Assembly (NCBI GenBank): GCA_947086895.1
Contig: CAMUAR010000036.1
Coordinates: forward strand, 1-35,086
Direction: 5' to 3'
DNA length: 35,086 nt
Source: an uncultured Lachnospiraceae bacterium
GTDB taxonomy: Bacteria > Bacillota > Clostridia > Lachnospirales > Lachnospiraceae
The notes below the pieces were generated by a model. The model was given only the letters and a program-made list of their open reading frames with translations, did no database searches and was not told where the DNA came from. The translations under genes were made by a program, and so were the position numbers. Positions 23,685-32,073 of the stretch are shown here, piece after piece (within the stretch, counting starts at the first letter, position 1; every line of letters begins with the position of its first letter).

Positions 23685-24611
23685 ATGAACAAAAAAATTG
23701 TAGTTGCACTTGGCCGCAGTGCATTTGGCGAAACTTTCCCAGAACAAAAGAAAAATGTAAAGCTGGCGGCAAAAGCCATTGCAGATATTACAGAAGAAGG
23801 TTACCAAGTGATTATCACACACAGCAACGGTCAGCAGCTTGGCATGGTTCACAGCGCGATGACTGAATTTTCACGTATGGATTCCCGCTATACTGTAGCT
23901 CCTATGTCTCTGTGCAGCGCGATGAGTCAGGGCTATATCGGTTACGACCTGCAAAATGCTATTCGGACGGAGCTTTTAAAACGGGGTCTGTTCCGAACCG
24001 TTTCTACAATTATCACTCAAGTCAAGGTAAGTCCGTTTGACAAGGCTTTCAGCAATCCAACAAAAATTATCGGTCGTGTAATGGATGCACAGGAGGCTGC
24101 TGCCGAAGAGCGAAAAGGAAACTATGTGGTAGAAACCGACGGCGGTTACCGCAGAATTGTCGCGTCTCCAACGCCGATCGATATTTATGAAATTGATGCG
24201 ATCCGCACATTAAGCGATGCTGGACAGGTGGTAATTGCTGCAGGCGGCGGTGGTATTCCAGTATTGGAACAAGACACGGTATTAAAAGGGGCAAGCGCTG
24301 TGATTGAAAAAGATCTCACCGCTGGAAAACTTGCAGAATTGACTGGCGCCGATACTTTACTTTTCCTTACAGGTACGGCAAAGGCAGCGCGTTTCTTTGG
24401 AACAGCTACCGAACAGACACTTTCTTCAGTCTCTCTTGACGAGGCGAAATCTTATGTTTCCGACGGTAGTTTCAGCACAAGCGGTATGCTTCCAAAATTT
24501 ACTGCTGCCATCTCCTTTTTAGAAAGCGGCGCAGGAAAAAAAGTTATTATCACAAATCTTTTATCCGCGCTTGACGGTATTCACGAAAAAACAGGCACAA
24601 TGATTTTGTAG
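23685..24611 (+). CDS. Divergent carbamate-kinase-like amino acid kinase
   Basis: A 308-residue protein of the carbamate kinase family (amino acid kinase fold). Family features kept: TQVKVSPFDKAFSNPTKIIG (111-130, K127), RIVASPTPIDIYE (157-169), AAGGGGIPV (185-193) and VIEKDLTAGKLAE (206-218). Altered core sites: ALGRSAF (8-14) for the usual ALGGNAL, THSNGQQLG (45-53) for THGNGPQVG, and LTGTAKAARFFG (228-239) for the nucleotide-loop TDVDGVYxxxG. Loss of the glycine-asparagine pair and of TDVDG argues for a changed substrate or lost catalysis. It follows metY on the same strand with AGAGGA as ribosome site and ends at a strong terminator. No arginine deiminase genes are nearby. Confidence 0.82.
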   Translation: MNKKIVVALGRSAFGETFPEQKKNVKLAAKAIADITEEGYQVIITHSNGQQLGMVHSAMTEFSRMDSRYTVAPMSLCSAMSQGYIGYDLQNAIRTELLKRGLFRTVSTIITQVKVSPFDKAFSNPTKIIGRVMDAQEAAAEERKGNYVVETDGGYRRIVASPTPIDIYEIDAIRTLSDAGQVVIAAGGGGIPVLEQDTVLKGASAVIEKDLTAGKLAELTGADTLLFLTGTAKAARFFGTATEQTLSSVSLDEAKSYVSDGSFSTSGMLPKFTAAISFLESGAGKKVIITNLLSALDGIHEKTGTMIL

Positions 24612-24621
24612 AATATTTTAT

Positions 24622-24677
24622 AAGCAGACAGCTGATTCCAACCATTATGGAAGAAATCAGCTGCCTGCTTTTCTTTT
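24622..24677 (+). terminator. Terminator of the metY operon
   Basis: AAGCAG-A-CAGCTGAT (24622-24636) pairs with ATCAGCTG-C-CTGCTT (24656-24670), a long stem with one internal mismatch, followed by TTCTTTT. It ends 20 bp before the convergent gene. Confidence 0.88.
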
Positions 24678-24697
24678 ACGAATTTATAGTTTTTAAA

Positions 24698-25276
24698 TTA
24701 TCGAAGCCGTCCTCCCTCATACCTGGCGCGCTTTTCCAGCGTTATTTCAACCAGCTGCAATCTTCGCTCCATAGATTCTTTCTCATCAGGAGTCAAATCA
24801 AGAGATAATTCCATATTGGTAAGCAGATCCTCATCGAGCTTTCCGCGGAAAGTGCGCAGTACTTTTAATTTATCTCCTGCACTTTTTGCATCGAGAAACA
24901 AAAGCAGCTCTGGACGCACTTGTTCTTGTATTTCATCCGCTCTTTCTGTTTTCAAATTATCCGCAGAAACTATTAAAGTTTTCCTTTTTTGCTGCTGTTC
25001 TTCTGCTGCATCCATCCATTCAACAACTCCATTGCCTTTGATTACAGGCAGTACTTTTTTAAATCGATATTCTCCTGCATATTTTGGATGTTTCTGACCA
25101 TCCACCTGTCCTATAAACTCTTTTCGTGGTCTTGCATACCAATGGTAATCCCCATAAAGTGCTTGATAGATTACCAGCTCCTCGCCATCCTCAGAGTGGG
25201 ATGCCACCCCGATCACCTGGTACAATCCCCCTTTAAAATGACGGTAAATCCCTCCTGGTACCAGTTTTCCATCCAT
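24698..25276 (-). CDS. DUF1653 domain protein
   Basis: A 192-residue protein. Residues 5-62 match DUF1653 (GGIYRHFKGGLYQVIGVA, HSEDGEELVIYQALYGDYH, WYARPRKEFIGQV), a small beta-rich domain of unknown role, often on its own. The C-terminal part (85-192) is helical and charged, with a possible coiled region (EIQEQVRPELLLFLDAKSAG, then SLDLTPDEKESMERRLQLVEI). The ATG has GGGAGGGG upstream. It follows the membrane protein at 25295 by 18 bp and the two are likely an operon. Confidence 0.8.
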   Translation of the reverse strand: MDGKLVPGGIYRHFKGGLYQVIGVASHSEDGEELVIYQALYGDYHWYARPRKEFIGQVDGQKHPKYAGEYRFKKVLPVIKGNGVVEWMDAAEEQQQKRKTLIVSADNLKTERADEIQEQVRPELLLFLDAKSAGDKLKVLRTFRGKLDEDLLTNMELSLDLTPDEKESMERRLQLVEITLEKRARYEGGRLR

Positions 25277-25294
25277 CTATATCCCCTCCCTTCT

Positions 25295-26263
25295 TTATTT
25301 CTTCTTTTTTTTCTTGTGATTTTCCACAAAATAAGCTGCTACTTCCTGTGTTACAAGCCGCGCCTGAACCATGCGCTTAATGTCTGCAAGAAAATCTTCG
25401 CGGCTGCTTTTGCTGTCCTGCATCTCCTTGAGCAAGTTTCGTATTTTTTCCTTGTACTCGCCTGGCGTTAAAATCTTATCAACCAGCAGCATCTTCATTC
25501 TGCGCGCTTCTCTATAATATTTGCTGTCTGTTTCTTCCTCAAAACCCTCAAAAGAAACTGGAAGCTGCAATATTCCCTGCACATTCCTGATCGATGTATT
25601 TGTCAGCTCAATCCCCGGTTCAAGCACATAGACATTTTTCGTAAAATATCGTCTGCCCCCCGCGCGCTGACGCTCGGTATAAGTCGGCAAAAGTCCTTGA
25701 AAGATCAGTGCTGCATTGGAAGAACGCTTCAATTCTTCATACTCTGACATCGGATATGCCATAACATCCCTCTTGCATGTAATCTTTGTAATACGGCGCA
25801 GCGAAACTGCAATATTTTTAGGCTTTCCCCCCAGAACAAGCATATGAAGATACCCTCTGTCCTTCCATAAATAAGCGGGGGACTGATGCACTTTCTCCTC
25901 CTTAAAATCTTCAATTACAATCGGAGTATGAGACTTATTTACCTTGTAAGCAACAAACAGCTGTTCGATATCTGCCGGAGTTATATCAGCCAAACTCTCA
26001 AATTCTTTTTCCCGTATATCGCCCTTCTCTTTTGCCTGCTGTTTGTTTTTTGGCTTCATTTTAACTTCCACAAACCGCACAGACTGCAAAAGCACAAGAA
26101 TCATCACAAAAGAAAAAACGGCAACAAGCGCCCAGACTGCCCCGGCGCCTACGGCAAACATCACAATGCCCGCAATCATCAGCAGGAATAATATAATTGC
26201 AGACCACAGAAGCTGTTTTGTCTTTTTATTTCCAAACCGGAGCGCATTCCAGTATTTTTTCAT
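25295..26263 (-). CDS. Unknown two-span membrane protein
   Basis: A 322-residue protein I do not recognise. Two membrane segments (about residues 18-38 and 42-62) near the N-terminus are followed by a cytoplasmic domain of about 250 residues. That domain has an acidic helix (LADITPADIEQLFVAYKVNKS), a beta-rich middle (YLHMLVLGGKPKNIAVSLRR) and a C-terminal short motif LTPGEYKEKIRNLLKEM resembling a SHOCT-like segment. The terminus is a run of lysines. Upstream of the ATG there is CTGGGGA, a weak site. The gap 26264-26396 holds only AT-rich DNA with weak hairpins. It is co-transcribed with the DUF1653 gene by position. Confidence 0.65.
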   Translation of the reverse strand: MKKYWNALRFGNKKTKQLLWSAIILFLLMIAGIVMFAVGAGAVWALVAVFSFVMILVLLQSVRFVEVKMKPKNKQQAKEKGDIREKEFESLADITPADIEQLFVAYKVNKSHTPIVIEDFKEEKVHQSPAYLWKDRGYLHMLVLGGKPKNIAVSLRRITKITCKRDVMAYPMSEYEELKRSSNAALIFQGLLPTYTERQRAGGRRYFTKNVYVLEPGIELTNTSIRNVQGILQLPVSFEGFEEETDSKYYREARRMKMLLVDKILTPGEYKEKIRNLLKEMQDSKSSREDFLADIKRMVQARLVTQEVAAYFVENHKKKKKK

Positions 26264-26396
26264 AACATTCCCCAGGCGCAGAAAGAGATTATTGCAAAAT
26301 AATCAGTCCCAAAAGTGCCGTTCTCCTTTCTCTTTTGACAAAATTTTCGGGCAGTCAAAAAACTTAAATCTTTTTCATATAAAATTTATTAAAACT

Positions 26397-26933
26397 TCAA
26401 CTTCCATACGCTGGTTTTTGCCAAAGAACAATCTCTCCGCTTTTTAAAGATTCCTGCACCATAATTGTGCGTTGATTTGCAGAACCTTTAAACACAAGGT
26501 TTGCATTTTTTTGCGCTTCGACAAAACGTCCGTCCACAAGCACATCAAGATAGGACAGCATCTCTTTTGTCTCCTCCCACTCGCTGCACATCCTGCCGCA
26601 GATATCTTCATCAAACAAATATCCAGAAAAACACCAAATCTCTTTTTCAGGATATGTCTGACGTACTTGTCTTAACAACGAAAGAAGTCCTTTTTGATTT
26701 TCATGTTCAAAGGGTTCTCCTCCAAGAATTGTCAATCCTCTTACATAGCTTGGAGAGAGCCAGTCTATAATCTGCTGAATGGTTTCTTGTGTAAATGGTC
26801 TGCCATAATGAAAATCCCACGCTTCTTTGTTAAAACATCCCTCGCAGCGCCTTGTGCATCCACTGACAAAAAGAGAAACTCTTATACCAGGACCATTTGC
26901 AACATCATACTGTTTGATATCCGCATAATTCAT
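26397..26933 (-). CDS. nrdG: Anaerobic ribonucleotide reductase activating protein
   Basis: A 178-residue radical SAM activase that installs the glycyl radical on NrdD. The iron-sulfur motif is GCTRRCEGCFN (C26, C30, C33; CxxxCxxC), preceded by YDVANGPGIRVSLFVS, and the SAM-binding GGEP-type motif is LTILGGEPFEHEN. Length is near the family norm (about 150-180). It lies 91 bp downstream of nrdD in the same direction, as is usual. The ribosome site is weak, so some coupling or lower expression than nrdD is likely. The protein needs strict anoxia. Confidence 0.96.
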   Translation of the reverse strand: MNYADIKQYDVANGPGIRVSLFVSGCTRRCEGCFNKEAWDFHYGRPFTQETIQQIIDWLSPSYVRGLTILGGEPFEHENQKGLLSLLRQVRQTYPEKEIWCFSGYLFDEDICGRMCSEWEETKEMLSYLDVLVDGRFVEAQKNANLVFKGSANQRTIMVQESLKSGEIVLWQKPAYGS

Positions 26934-27024
26934 AAATATTCACATTTCTGCGCTGCTTTTTGTATATTCTAAGTTTGCGGATGCAGCGCAGACACAAACT
27001 TATCACTGAATTATTTTTTCGCTG

Positions 27025-29157
27025 TTACAGGTGCAGCACTCTGGCGTTGATCTCTTTTGTCTTTCCGACATTCCAGAAATTCTCCCCAAGATATCCGCAG
27101 GTGCGCCTTGTCACATTCATCTTTGCATGGTCTTTGTTTTTGCACTGCGGGCATTCCCACTCCAATTTATCATTGATTGTAATTTCCCCGTCAAATCCGC
27201 ACACATGACAATAATCCGATTTTGTATTAAATTCGGCATACTGAATATTGTCATAGATAAATTTTACCACTTCCTCAAGTGCTTCTAAATTATTGCGCAT
27301 ACAAGGTATTTCCACATAAGAGATCGCGCCGCCCGATGAAATCACTTGAAATTGGCTTTCAAACTCAAATTTCGAAAACGCATCAATCTTCTCGCGCACA
27401 TCCACATGATATGAATTTGTATAATACCCTTTATCCGTCACATCCAAAATCTCTCCAAAACGCTCTTTGTCAATGCGCGCAAAACGATAGCACAGCGATT
27501 CCGCAGGCGTTCCGTACAATCCAAACCCAATGCCGGTCTCCTCCTTCCAAGTATCGGTTGCCCTGCGCAGACGTCTCATTACGCGCAGCGCAAAGTCAAG
27601 TCCTTTTGGGTCGGTGTGGCTCACTCCTGTCATCAGTTTTGTAACCTCATACAAGCCGATATAGCCAAGAGAAATTGTAGAGTAACCGCCGTGTAAAAGC
27701 GGATCGATCGTCTCTCCCTTTTTCAGACGCGCAATCGCCCCGTACTGCCAATGAATCGGGCTGACGTCGGAAAGAGTTCCCTCAAGCGAATGATGCCTGC
27801 ACATCAGCGCCTCAAAACATAGAGACAGGCGCTCCTCCAAAAGCTGCCAGAACATTTCCTCGTCGCCAGCCGCAATAATACCAATCTGCGGAAGATTTAA
27901 GCTGACAACACCCTGATTAAAACGCCCTTCAAACCTGTATTCTCCATTTTCGTCCTTCCACGGTGTTAAAAAACTTCGGCAGCCCATACAGCTAAACACA
28001 TTTCCCTCATAATTTTCACGCATCTTCTTTGCTGAAATATAGTCCGGGTACAGCCGCTTTGCCGAACATTTTACCGCAAGGCGCGTAATATAGTCATACT
28101 TGCCGCCCTTTAAACAGTTGTGCTCGTCCAATACATAAATCAATTTTGGAAATGCCGGTGTAATATAGACGCCCTTTTCATTTTTAATCCCCTCAAGCCG
28201 CTGGCGCAAAATCTCCTCGACAATCATTGCATTCTCTTCCAAATACTCGTCGTCCTTGTCCAAATTTAGAAACAAAGTGACAAATGGTGATTGTCCATTT
28301 GTTGTCATTAACGTATTAATCTGGTACTGAATTGTCTGTACTCCAGATTTTAACTCATCTTCAACGCGGTCTGTCACAAGTGTGTTGATCACTTCTTCTG
28401 GCAGCTTGCTTCCAAATTCCTCATTATATCTGTTTTGATATTTTTCTTTTGTAATGCGCAGATATTTTCCAAGATGTCTTACATCAACAGACTGACCGCC
28501 GTACTGGCTGCTTGCCACAGCCGAAATAATCTGTGTCATAACCGTGCAGGCAACCTGGAAACTTTTCGGACTCTCAATCAGCTTTCCATTCATCACAGTC
28601 CCGTTTTCAAACATATCCTTAATATTGATCAGACAACAGTTGAAAATAGATTGCAGAAAATAATCCGCATCGTGAAAATGCAGCACGCCCTCATCATGCG
28701 CTTTTGAAATTTTTTCCGGCAGAAGAAGTCTTCTGGTCAAATCCTTTGAGACCTCTCCCGCAATCAGATCGCGCTGTGTCGAAGCAATGATTGCATTTTT
28801 ATTTGAATTTTCTTCCATCACATCTTTATTATCGTGCCGGATCAGGCTTAAGATGGAATCGTCCGTCGTGTTTGCTTTTCGCACAAGCTCCCTTGTATAG
28901 CGATACAGAATATATGTCTTTGCCAATGTGTATTTTCCGTCCCCCATCAGCTTTTCCTCAATAAAATCCTGTATTTCTTCCACCTGCATGGTATCTCGTT
29001 TCATCGATTCAATCGCTCGGACAATCCCTTCGATCTTTCCCTCAGAAATCTTTTCTTTCAGACCAACCTCGTCGTTTGCCTTTCGAATGGCGATTAAAAT
29101 TTTATTCCTGTCATAATCCACCACGCGCCCATCCCGCTTAATTACATTCATTGCCAT
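27025..29157 (-). CDS. nrdD: Anaerobic (class III) ribonucleoside-triphosphate reductase
   Basis: A 710-residue class III reductase that makes deoxynucleotides from ribonucleoside triphosphates under anaerobic conditions. Residues 1-90 are an ATP-cone allosteric domain (VIKRDGRVVDYDRNKI). The C-terminal zinc site has CHVC (650-653) and CPQC (669-672), and the glycyl radical site is RRTCGYLG with Gly688. Length agrees with full-length NrdD. The ATG at 29157 has GGAAAGGAT 5 nt upstream. Together with nrdG it forms an operon. A leader of about 230 nt precedes it, so transcript-level regulation is possible. Confidence 0.97.
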   Translation of the reverse strand: MAMNVIKRDGRVVDYDRNKILIAIRKANDEVGLKEKISEGKIEGIVRAIESMKRDTMQVEEIQDFIEEKLMGDGKYTLAKTYILYRYTRELVRKANTTDDSILSLIRHDNKDVMEENSNKNAIIASTQRDLIAGEVSKDLTRRLLLPEKISKAHDEGVLHFHDADYFLQSIFNCCLINIKDMFENGTVMNGKLIESPKSFQVACTVMTQIISAVASSQYGGQSVDVRHLGKYLRITKEKYQNRYNEEFGSKLPEEVINTLVTDRVEDELKSGVQTIQYQINTLMTTNGQSPFVTLFLNLDKDDEYLEENAMIVEEILRQRLEGIKNEKGVYITPAFPKLIYVLDEHNCLKGGKYDYITRLAVKCSAKRLYPDYISAKKMRENYEGNVFSCMGCRSFLTPWKDENGEYRFEGRFNQGVVSLNLPQIGIIAAGDEEMFWQLLEERLSLCFEALMCRHHSLEGTLSDVSPIHWQYGAIARLKKGETIDPLLHGGYSTISLGYIGLYEVTKLMTGVSHTDPKGLDFALRVMRRLRRATDTWKEETGIGFGLYGTPAESLCYRFARIDKERFGEILDVTDKGYYTNSYHVDVREKIDAFSKFEFESQFQVISSGGAISYVEIPCMRNNLEALEEVVKFIYDNIQYAEFNTKSDYCHVCGFDGEITINDKLEWECPQCKNKDHAKMNVTRRTCGYLGENFWNVGKTKEINARVLHL

Positions 29158-29437
29158 ACATCCTTTCCACCTTTTTCATTCTCGGCACAAACAATCCAGC
29201 AATCAACCATTTTTCATAGATGTGCTTTCACTGAATTCTGCCCGTCTGCGGCGAATATATTTTTTATCTGTGCGCAGAGAAAAACACCACTTTTGCCTGC
29301 TTGTCCAAAATAGATCAATGTTATCCACATGCGCATAGATAAAGGATGCCCGAGTCTTAAAATAGACCACTGCATCCAAAAATAATCTTTCTAAAGTATA
29401 TCACAGAAAAACAGGTTCGTCTACTGTATCTTGTGAT
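29158..29437 (-). promoter_or_regulatory. nrdD promoter, operator-like repeat and long leader
   Basis: Extended -10 TGATATACT on the minus strand (29402-29394). It is overlapped by one arm of an inverted repeat TATCACA/TGTGATA (plus-strand 29398-29404 and 29431-29437), a likely operator. Start is near 29387. The leader contains a hairpin GGATGC/GCATCC with inner GTCT/AGAC (29343-29376) and, about 22 nt before the ATG, TGTTTGTGCCGAGAA, also found in the metY leader. I see no NrdR box pair. Confidence 0.45.
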
Positions 29438-29476
29438 AATTTTTGTTTTCACAGTTTTGGAATACCATATCTAGTG

Positions 29477-29869
29477 TTAATTGCTGCACTCGAAAAAGTC
29501 GCTCTTTCGCCCCATTTCAAGCAATACAGCGATTTCTTCCGGTGTTTCAGAAAAGCCTTCCAGTTCATAACCAGCAATTAGTTTATACAAATTTGTAGTC
29601 TGATAATCCAGATCCGATAAATCTTTTGGTATTGCCGCATCAACCATTTTTTTTACTTCTGCAAGCGGCGTCTGCCTCTCAAAAGAAATATTAAGTTTTT
29701 TTGCCGCAAGTCCACATGCATAGGCACATTCATAATCAGAAAGCATTGCGGACAAAAAATCCTGAAATGATATTTTTCTTTCTACACCCTGTTTTGCACA
29801 AAATGGAACCATAGCGCCCTCCATATCATTTTTCCCAAAACCAAACTTTACAGTCAAATAATTTCCCAT
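29477..29869 (-). CDS. Unknown small acidic protein
   Basis: A 130-residue soluble protein with no motif I recognise. It starts MGNYLTVKFGFGKNDMEGAM, then has a cysteine-containing helix (DYECAYACGLAAKKL), an acidic linker, and a C-terminal region with EGFSETPEEIAVLLEMGR. No signal peptide or membrane segment. The ATG lacks a clear ribosome site, which weakens the call, but the frame has biased, protein-like composition. It stands alone between nrdD and the cNMP-domain gene. The region after its stop shows no clean terminator. Confidence 0.55.
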   Translation of the reverse strand: MGNYLTVKFGFGKNDMEGAMVPFCAKQGVERKISFQDFLSAMLSDYECAYACGLAAKKLNISFERQTPLAEVKKMVDAAIPKDLSDLDYQTTNLYKLIAGYELEGFSETPEEIAVLLEMGRKSDFFECSN

Positions 29870-29900
29870 CTGTATTCATAACTTTTTTGTCTGTGATAAT

Positions 29901-29937
29901 CAAAAATGGCTGCTGCAAAGTATCGTTTTGCAACAGC
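29901..29937 (-). terminator. Terminator of the cNMP/DUF2225 gene
   Basis: On the minus strand an 11-bp stem (29937-29927 with 29919-29909, one G-T pair) is followed by CATTTTTG. It lies 65 bp past the stop at 30002. Confidence 0.75.
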
Positions 29938-30001
29938 TTCCGCATTTCAATATAAAAAACTATTTTTCAAATTACGATGCTTTTTTATATAAAAATCTAT
30001 A

Positions 30002-31150
30002 TTACCATGGTATGGACTCTTCCGCCTCACGTTTTAAAACAAGCGCTGTAGCTTTCATTTTTTTGTCTGAATACAGAGCTGCTTCTCTGCAATATTTTAA
30101 TACTTCTTCTTTCTTCCTCAATTTCATATATAAACTTGCAAGCATAATAGTAATACTTTGGCAAGTAACCTCATCCAATCCAAGCTTCTCTTTTCGTTTG
30201 TACGTCTCGCTCAACGCTGCCGCCGCTGTTCTTGCACATTCCTTCCCAAATATTTCATCCCCGGAATCTTGCGCAAGCCAGTACAGATTCATCCATAGTT
30301 TTCCAATCATCAGGCGATTTTCACTATTTAACACTTCATTAATATGTATTGCCTGCAAATAGTACACGATCATGCGGTCAAATAATGTTCGCACAAAAGA
30401 TAACTTACATATCGCTGGAACCTGCTCCTTTTCTAAAAGCTCTCGAACAAGTTTTGTCTGCGTTGGAATAAGTGAAAAAAATTTGAGATAGTGATTGCTG
30501 TAATGACAATATGGACAATGAAAGATCTCATGCCACAACGGTTCACATTCCACATAGCGCGGACGGCGGTCTTTATCCATACCTGATAAACTTAAAAGAT
30601 TTCTTTTTATATTTGTTATAAAAAATCTTTTTCCGCAAACTGGACAGCAGGCGTCTTTTTCCTGCAATACCAAAGACTCCGCTTTTGGTTCCTTCACTTC
30701 ATGGCTTTTGCAGAATGTTTCTGGTACAAAAAATGGCGCCGAATTTGTATTTTTTACATAGGACACGGATTTATATAATTCATCGTTCAAACGCCGGATA
30801 CGCCCGCTCAATTTTTCAAACAGACGCACTACCATATCAGGGCAAGTCAAGATAAAACTTTTCAGCATATCCTGTGTGACCGCCACGCATATTGTTTCTT
30901 CCATTGCAATGCAGGATGCGCTGTATGGCAAATGATCAAAAATAGCCATCTCTTCAAAGGAATCCCCTGGACCTATAACTTCTGTTTCTATCAACGTATT
31001 GACTGCTGATGTGACGAACGCCCCAACCTTTCCTTTTAAGACAAAATACATTTTTTCCCCAGGCTGCCCTTCATAACAAATCAATTCTTTAGGAGCATAC
31101 TTTTGAGGTGTACTTAGCTTTAGCAGTCCCCATACCATTGATTCTTCCAT
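30002..31150 (-). CDS. cNMP-binding domain fused to a DUF2225 zinc-binding module
   Basis: A 382-residue protein. Residues about 18-120 form a cyclic-nucleotide-binding fold (APKELICYEGQPGEKMYFVLKGKVGAF; PGDSFEEMAIF in the phosphate-binding position, where cNMP binders have GE..L..G and R). No helix-turn-helix follows, so it is not a CRP-type DNA-binding regulator. A second module has two CxxC pairs (CPVC 169-172, CPYC 212-215) spaced as in DUF2225, then helical repeats to the end. The phosphate cassette is degenerate, so a different ligand is possible. Start at ATG 31150 with AGAGGG; the longer frame to 31195 lacks a site. Confidence 0.78.
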   Translation of the reverse strand: MEESMVWGLLKLSTPQKYAPKELICYEGQPGEKMYFVLKGKVGAFVTSAVNTLIETEVIGPGDSFEEMAIFDHLPYSASCIAMEETICVAVTQDMLKSFILTCPDMVVRLFEKLSGRIRRLNDELYKSVSYVKNTNSAPFFVPETFCKSHEVKEPKAESLVLQEKDACCPVCGKRFFITNIKRNLLSLSGMDKDRRPRYVECEPLWHEIFHCPYCHYSNHYLKFFSLIPTQTKLVRELLEKEQVPAICKLSFVRTLFDRMIVYYLQAIHINEVLNSENRLMIGKLWMNLYWLAQDSGDEIFGKECARTAAAALSETYKRKEKLGLDEVTCQSITIMLASLYMKLRKKEEVLKYCREAALYSDKKMKATALVLKREAEESIPW

Positions 31151-31351
31151 TGACGATCCCTCTTTCATATATAAAGTATTCGTTGTCAAATCCAAAAAAG
31201 ATCGGCAGCGAATACTAAATTTTAATAAATAATTTTATTATTCTTATTGTCTTGATGATTGTAGCATGTATCTCAAAAAAAAGCAAGAGCACAATTTGTT
31301 TGCTATTGTTTTGATGAACTATTTAAATCAGCTGAATTTGCAGCACCATTA

Positions 31352-31387
31352 AAAAAATCTACTTTGCAGAAAAACTTCACAAAGTAG
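31352..31387 (-). terminator. Terminator of ktrBA
   Basis: CTACTTTG (31387-31380 on the minus strand) pairs with CAAAGTAG (31366-31359) and is followed by ATTTTTTT. It lies 18 bp past the ktrA stop. The rest of 31151-31350 is AT-rich without other signals I can name. Confidence 0.88.
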
Positions 31388-31404
31388 AACACAAAACCGC
31401 TTAT

Positions 31405-32073
31405 TTACATTTCTCCTTCCGCCAGCCGGGTCAGCACTTCGTTTCTTCCAATCGCAACCAACATCTCACCCATACAAAGAGGTTCATCCGCTTCTGGATT
31501 CACATCAAATCCGTCTTCTTTCTTGATCCCAATTACATTTACTTTATACTTTGCCCTCATATTTAAATCTTTTAAACTTTTTCCCTCCCATGCTTTTCTC
31601 ACGCCAATCTCCATCATACTAATATCTTGGGATAATTCCACAGCGTCAAAAAAATTGCCGTGCGCAAGATTGTTTGCATAGCGCACTCCCATCTCTTTTT
31701 CCGGAAGCACAACAAGATCTGCTCCAACTTTGCGCAGAAGTTTTCCCTGCAGCTCCGTTAATGCTTTTGCGATAATATGGCGCACGCCCAATTCTTTCAC
31801 TAACATAGTCGCCATAACACCGGATTCTAGATCTGTACCAATAGCGACAACTGCCGCGTCAAAATTGCGGATGCCAAGCGACGACAGCACTTCTGGATCG
31901 CGCACATCCCCCGCTACCGCATAAGTGACGGAATCCGAAATCGCTTTAATCTTTTCTTCATCCCGGTCAACGACAAGCACTTCACAGTCATTCTGAATCA
32001 ATGTATTTGCAACGCTGTTTCCAAAACTTCCCATACCAATTACAATATATTGTTTTTTGCTTTTATTTTTCAT
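31405..32073 (-). CDS. ktrA: KtrA-type RCK regulatory subunit of potassium uptake
   Basis: A 222-residue cytoplasmic protein with an RCK-N (Rossmann) domain, GMGSFG (13-18) and acidic nucleotide-ribose residue in VVDRDEEK (D36), and an RCK-C domain (about 140-222). In this family ATP/ADP or NAD(H) binding to the N-domain, and c-di-AMP binding to the C-domain, gate the KtrB channel. Its ATG directly abuts the ktrB stop (TAGATG), and there is no separate ribosome site, so translation is coupled to ktrB. Full length, no damage seen. Confidence 0.95.
   Translation of the reverse strand: MKNKSKKQYIVIGMGSFGNSVANTLIQNDCEVLVVDRDEEKIKAISDSVTYAVAGDVRDPEVLSSLGIRNFDAAVVAIGTDLESGVMATMLVKELGVRHIIAKALTELQGKLLRKVGADLVVLPEKEMGVRYANNLAHGNFFDAVELSQDISMMEIGVRKAWEGKSLKDLNMRAKYKVNVIGIKKEDGFDVNPEADEPLCMGEMLVAIGRNEVLTRLAEGEM

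Noticed and set aside
23385..23852. 155-codon minus-strand frame across the metY-carbamate kinase junction
   Set aside because: It is antisense to two well-supported genes and their junction, with cysteine/phenylalanine-rich noise composition and no ribosome site.
29158..29476. NrdR boxes or cobalamin riboswitch upstream of nrdD
   Set aside because: No pair of ACAC..ATAT..GTGT-like boxes and no convincing B12 box; the short CCACTGC resemblance on the plus strand is in the wrong strand and context.
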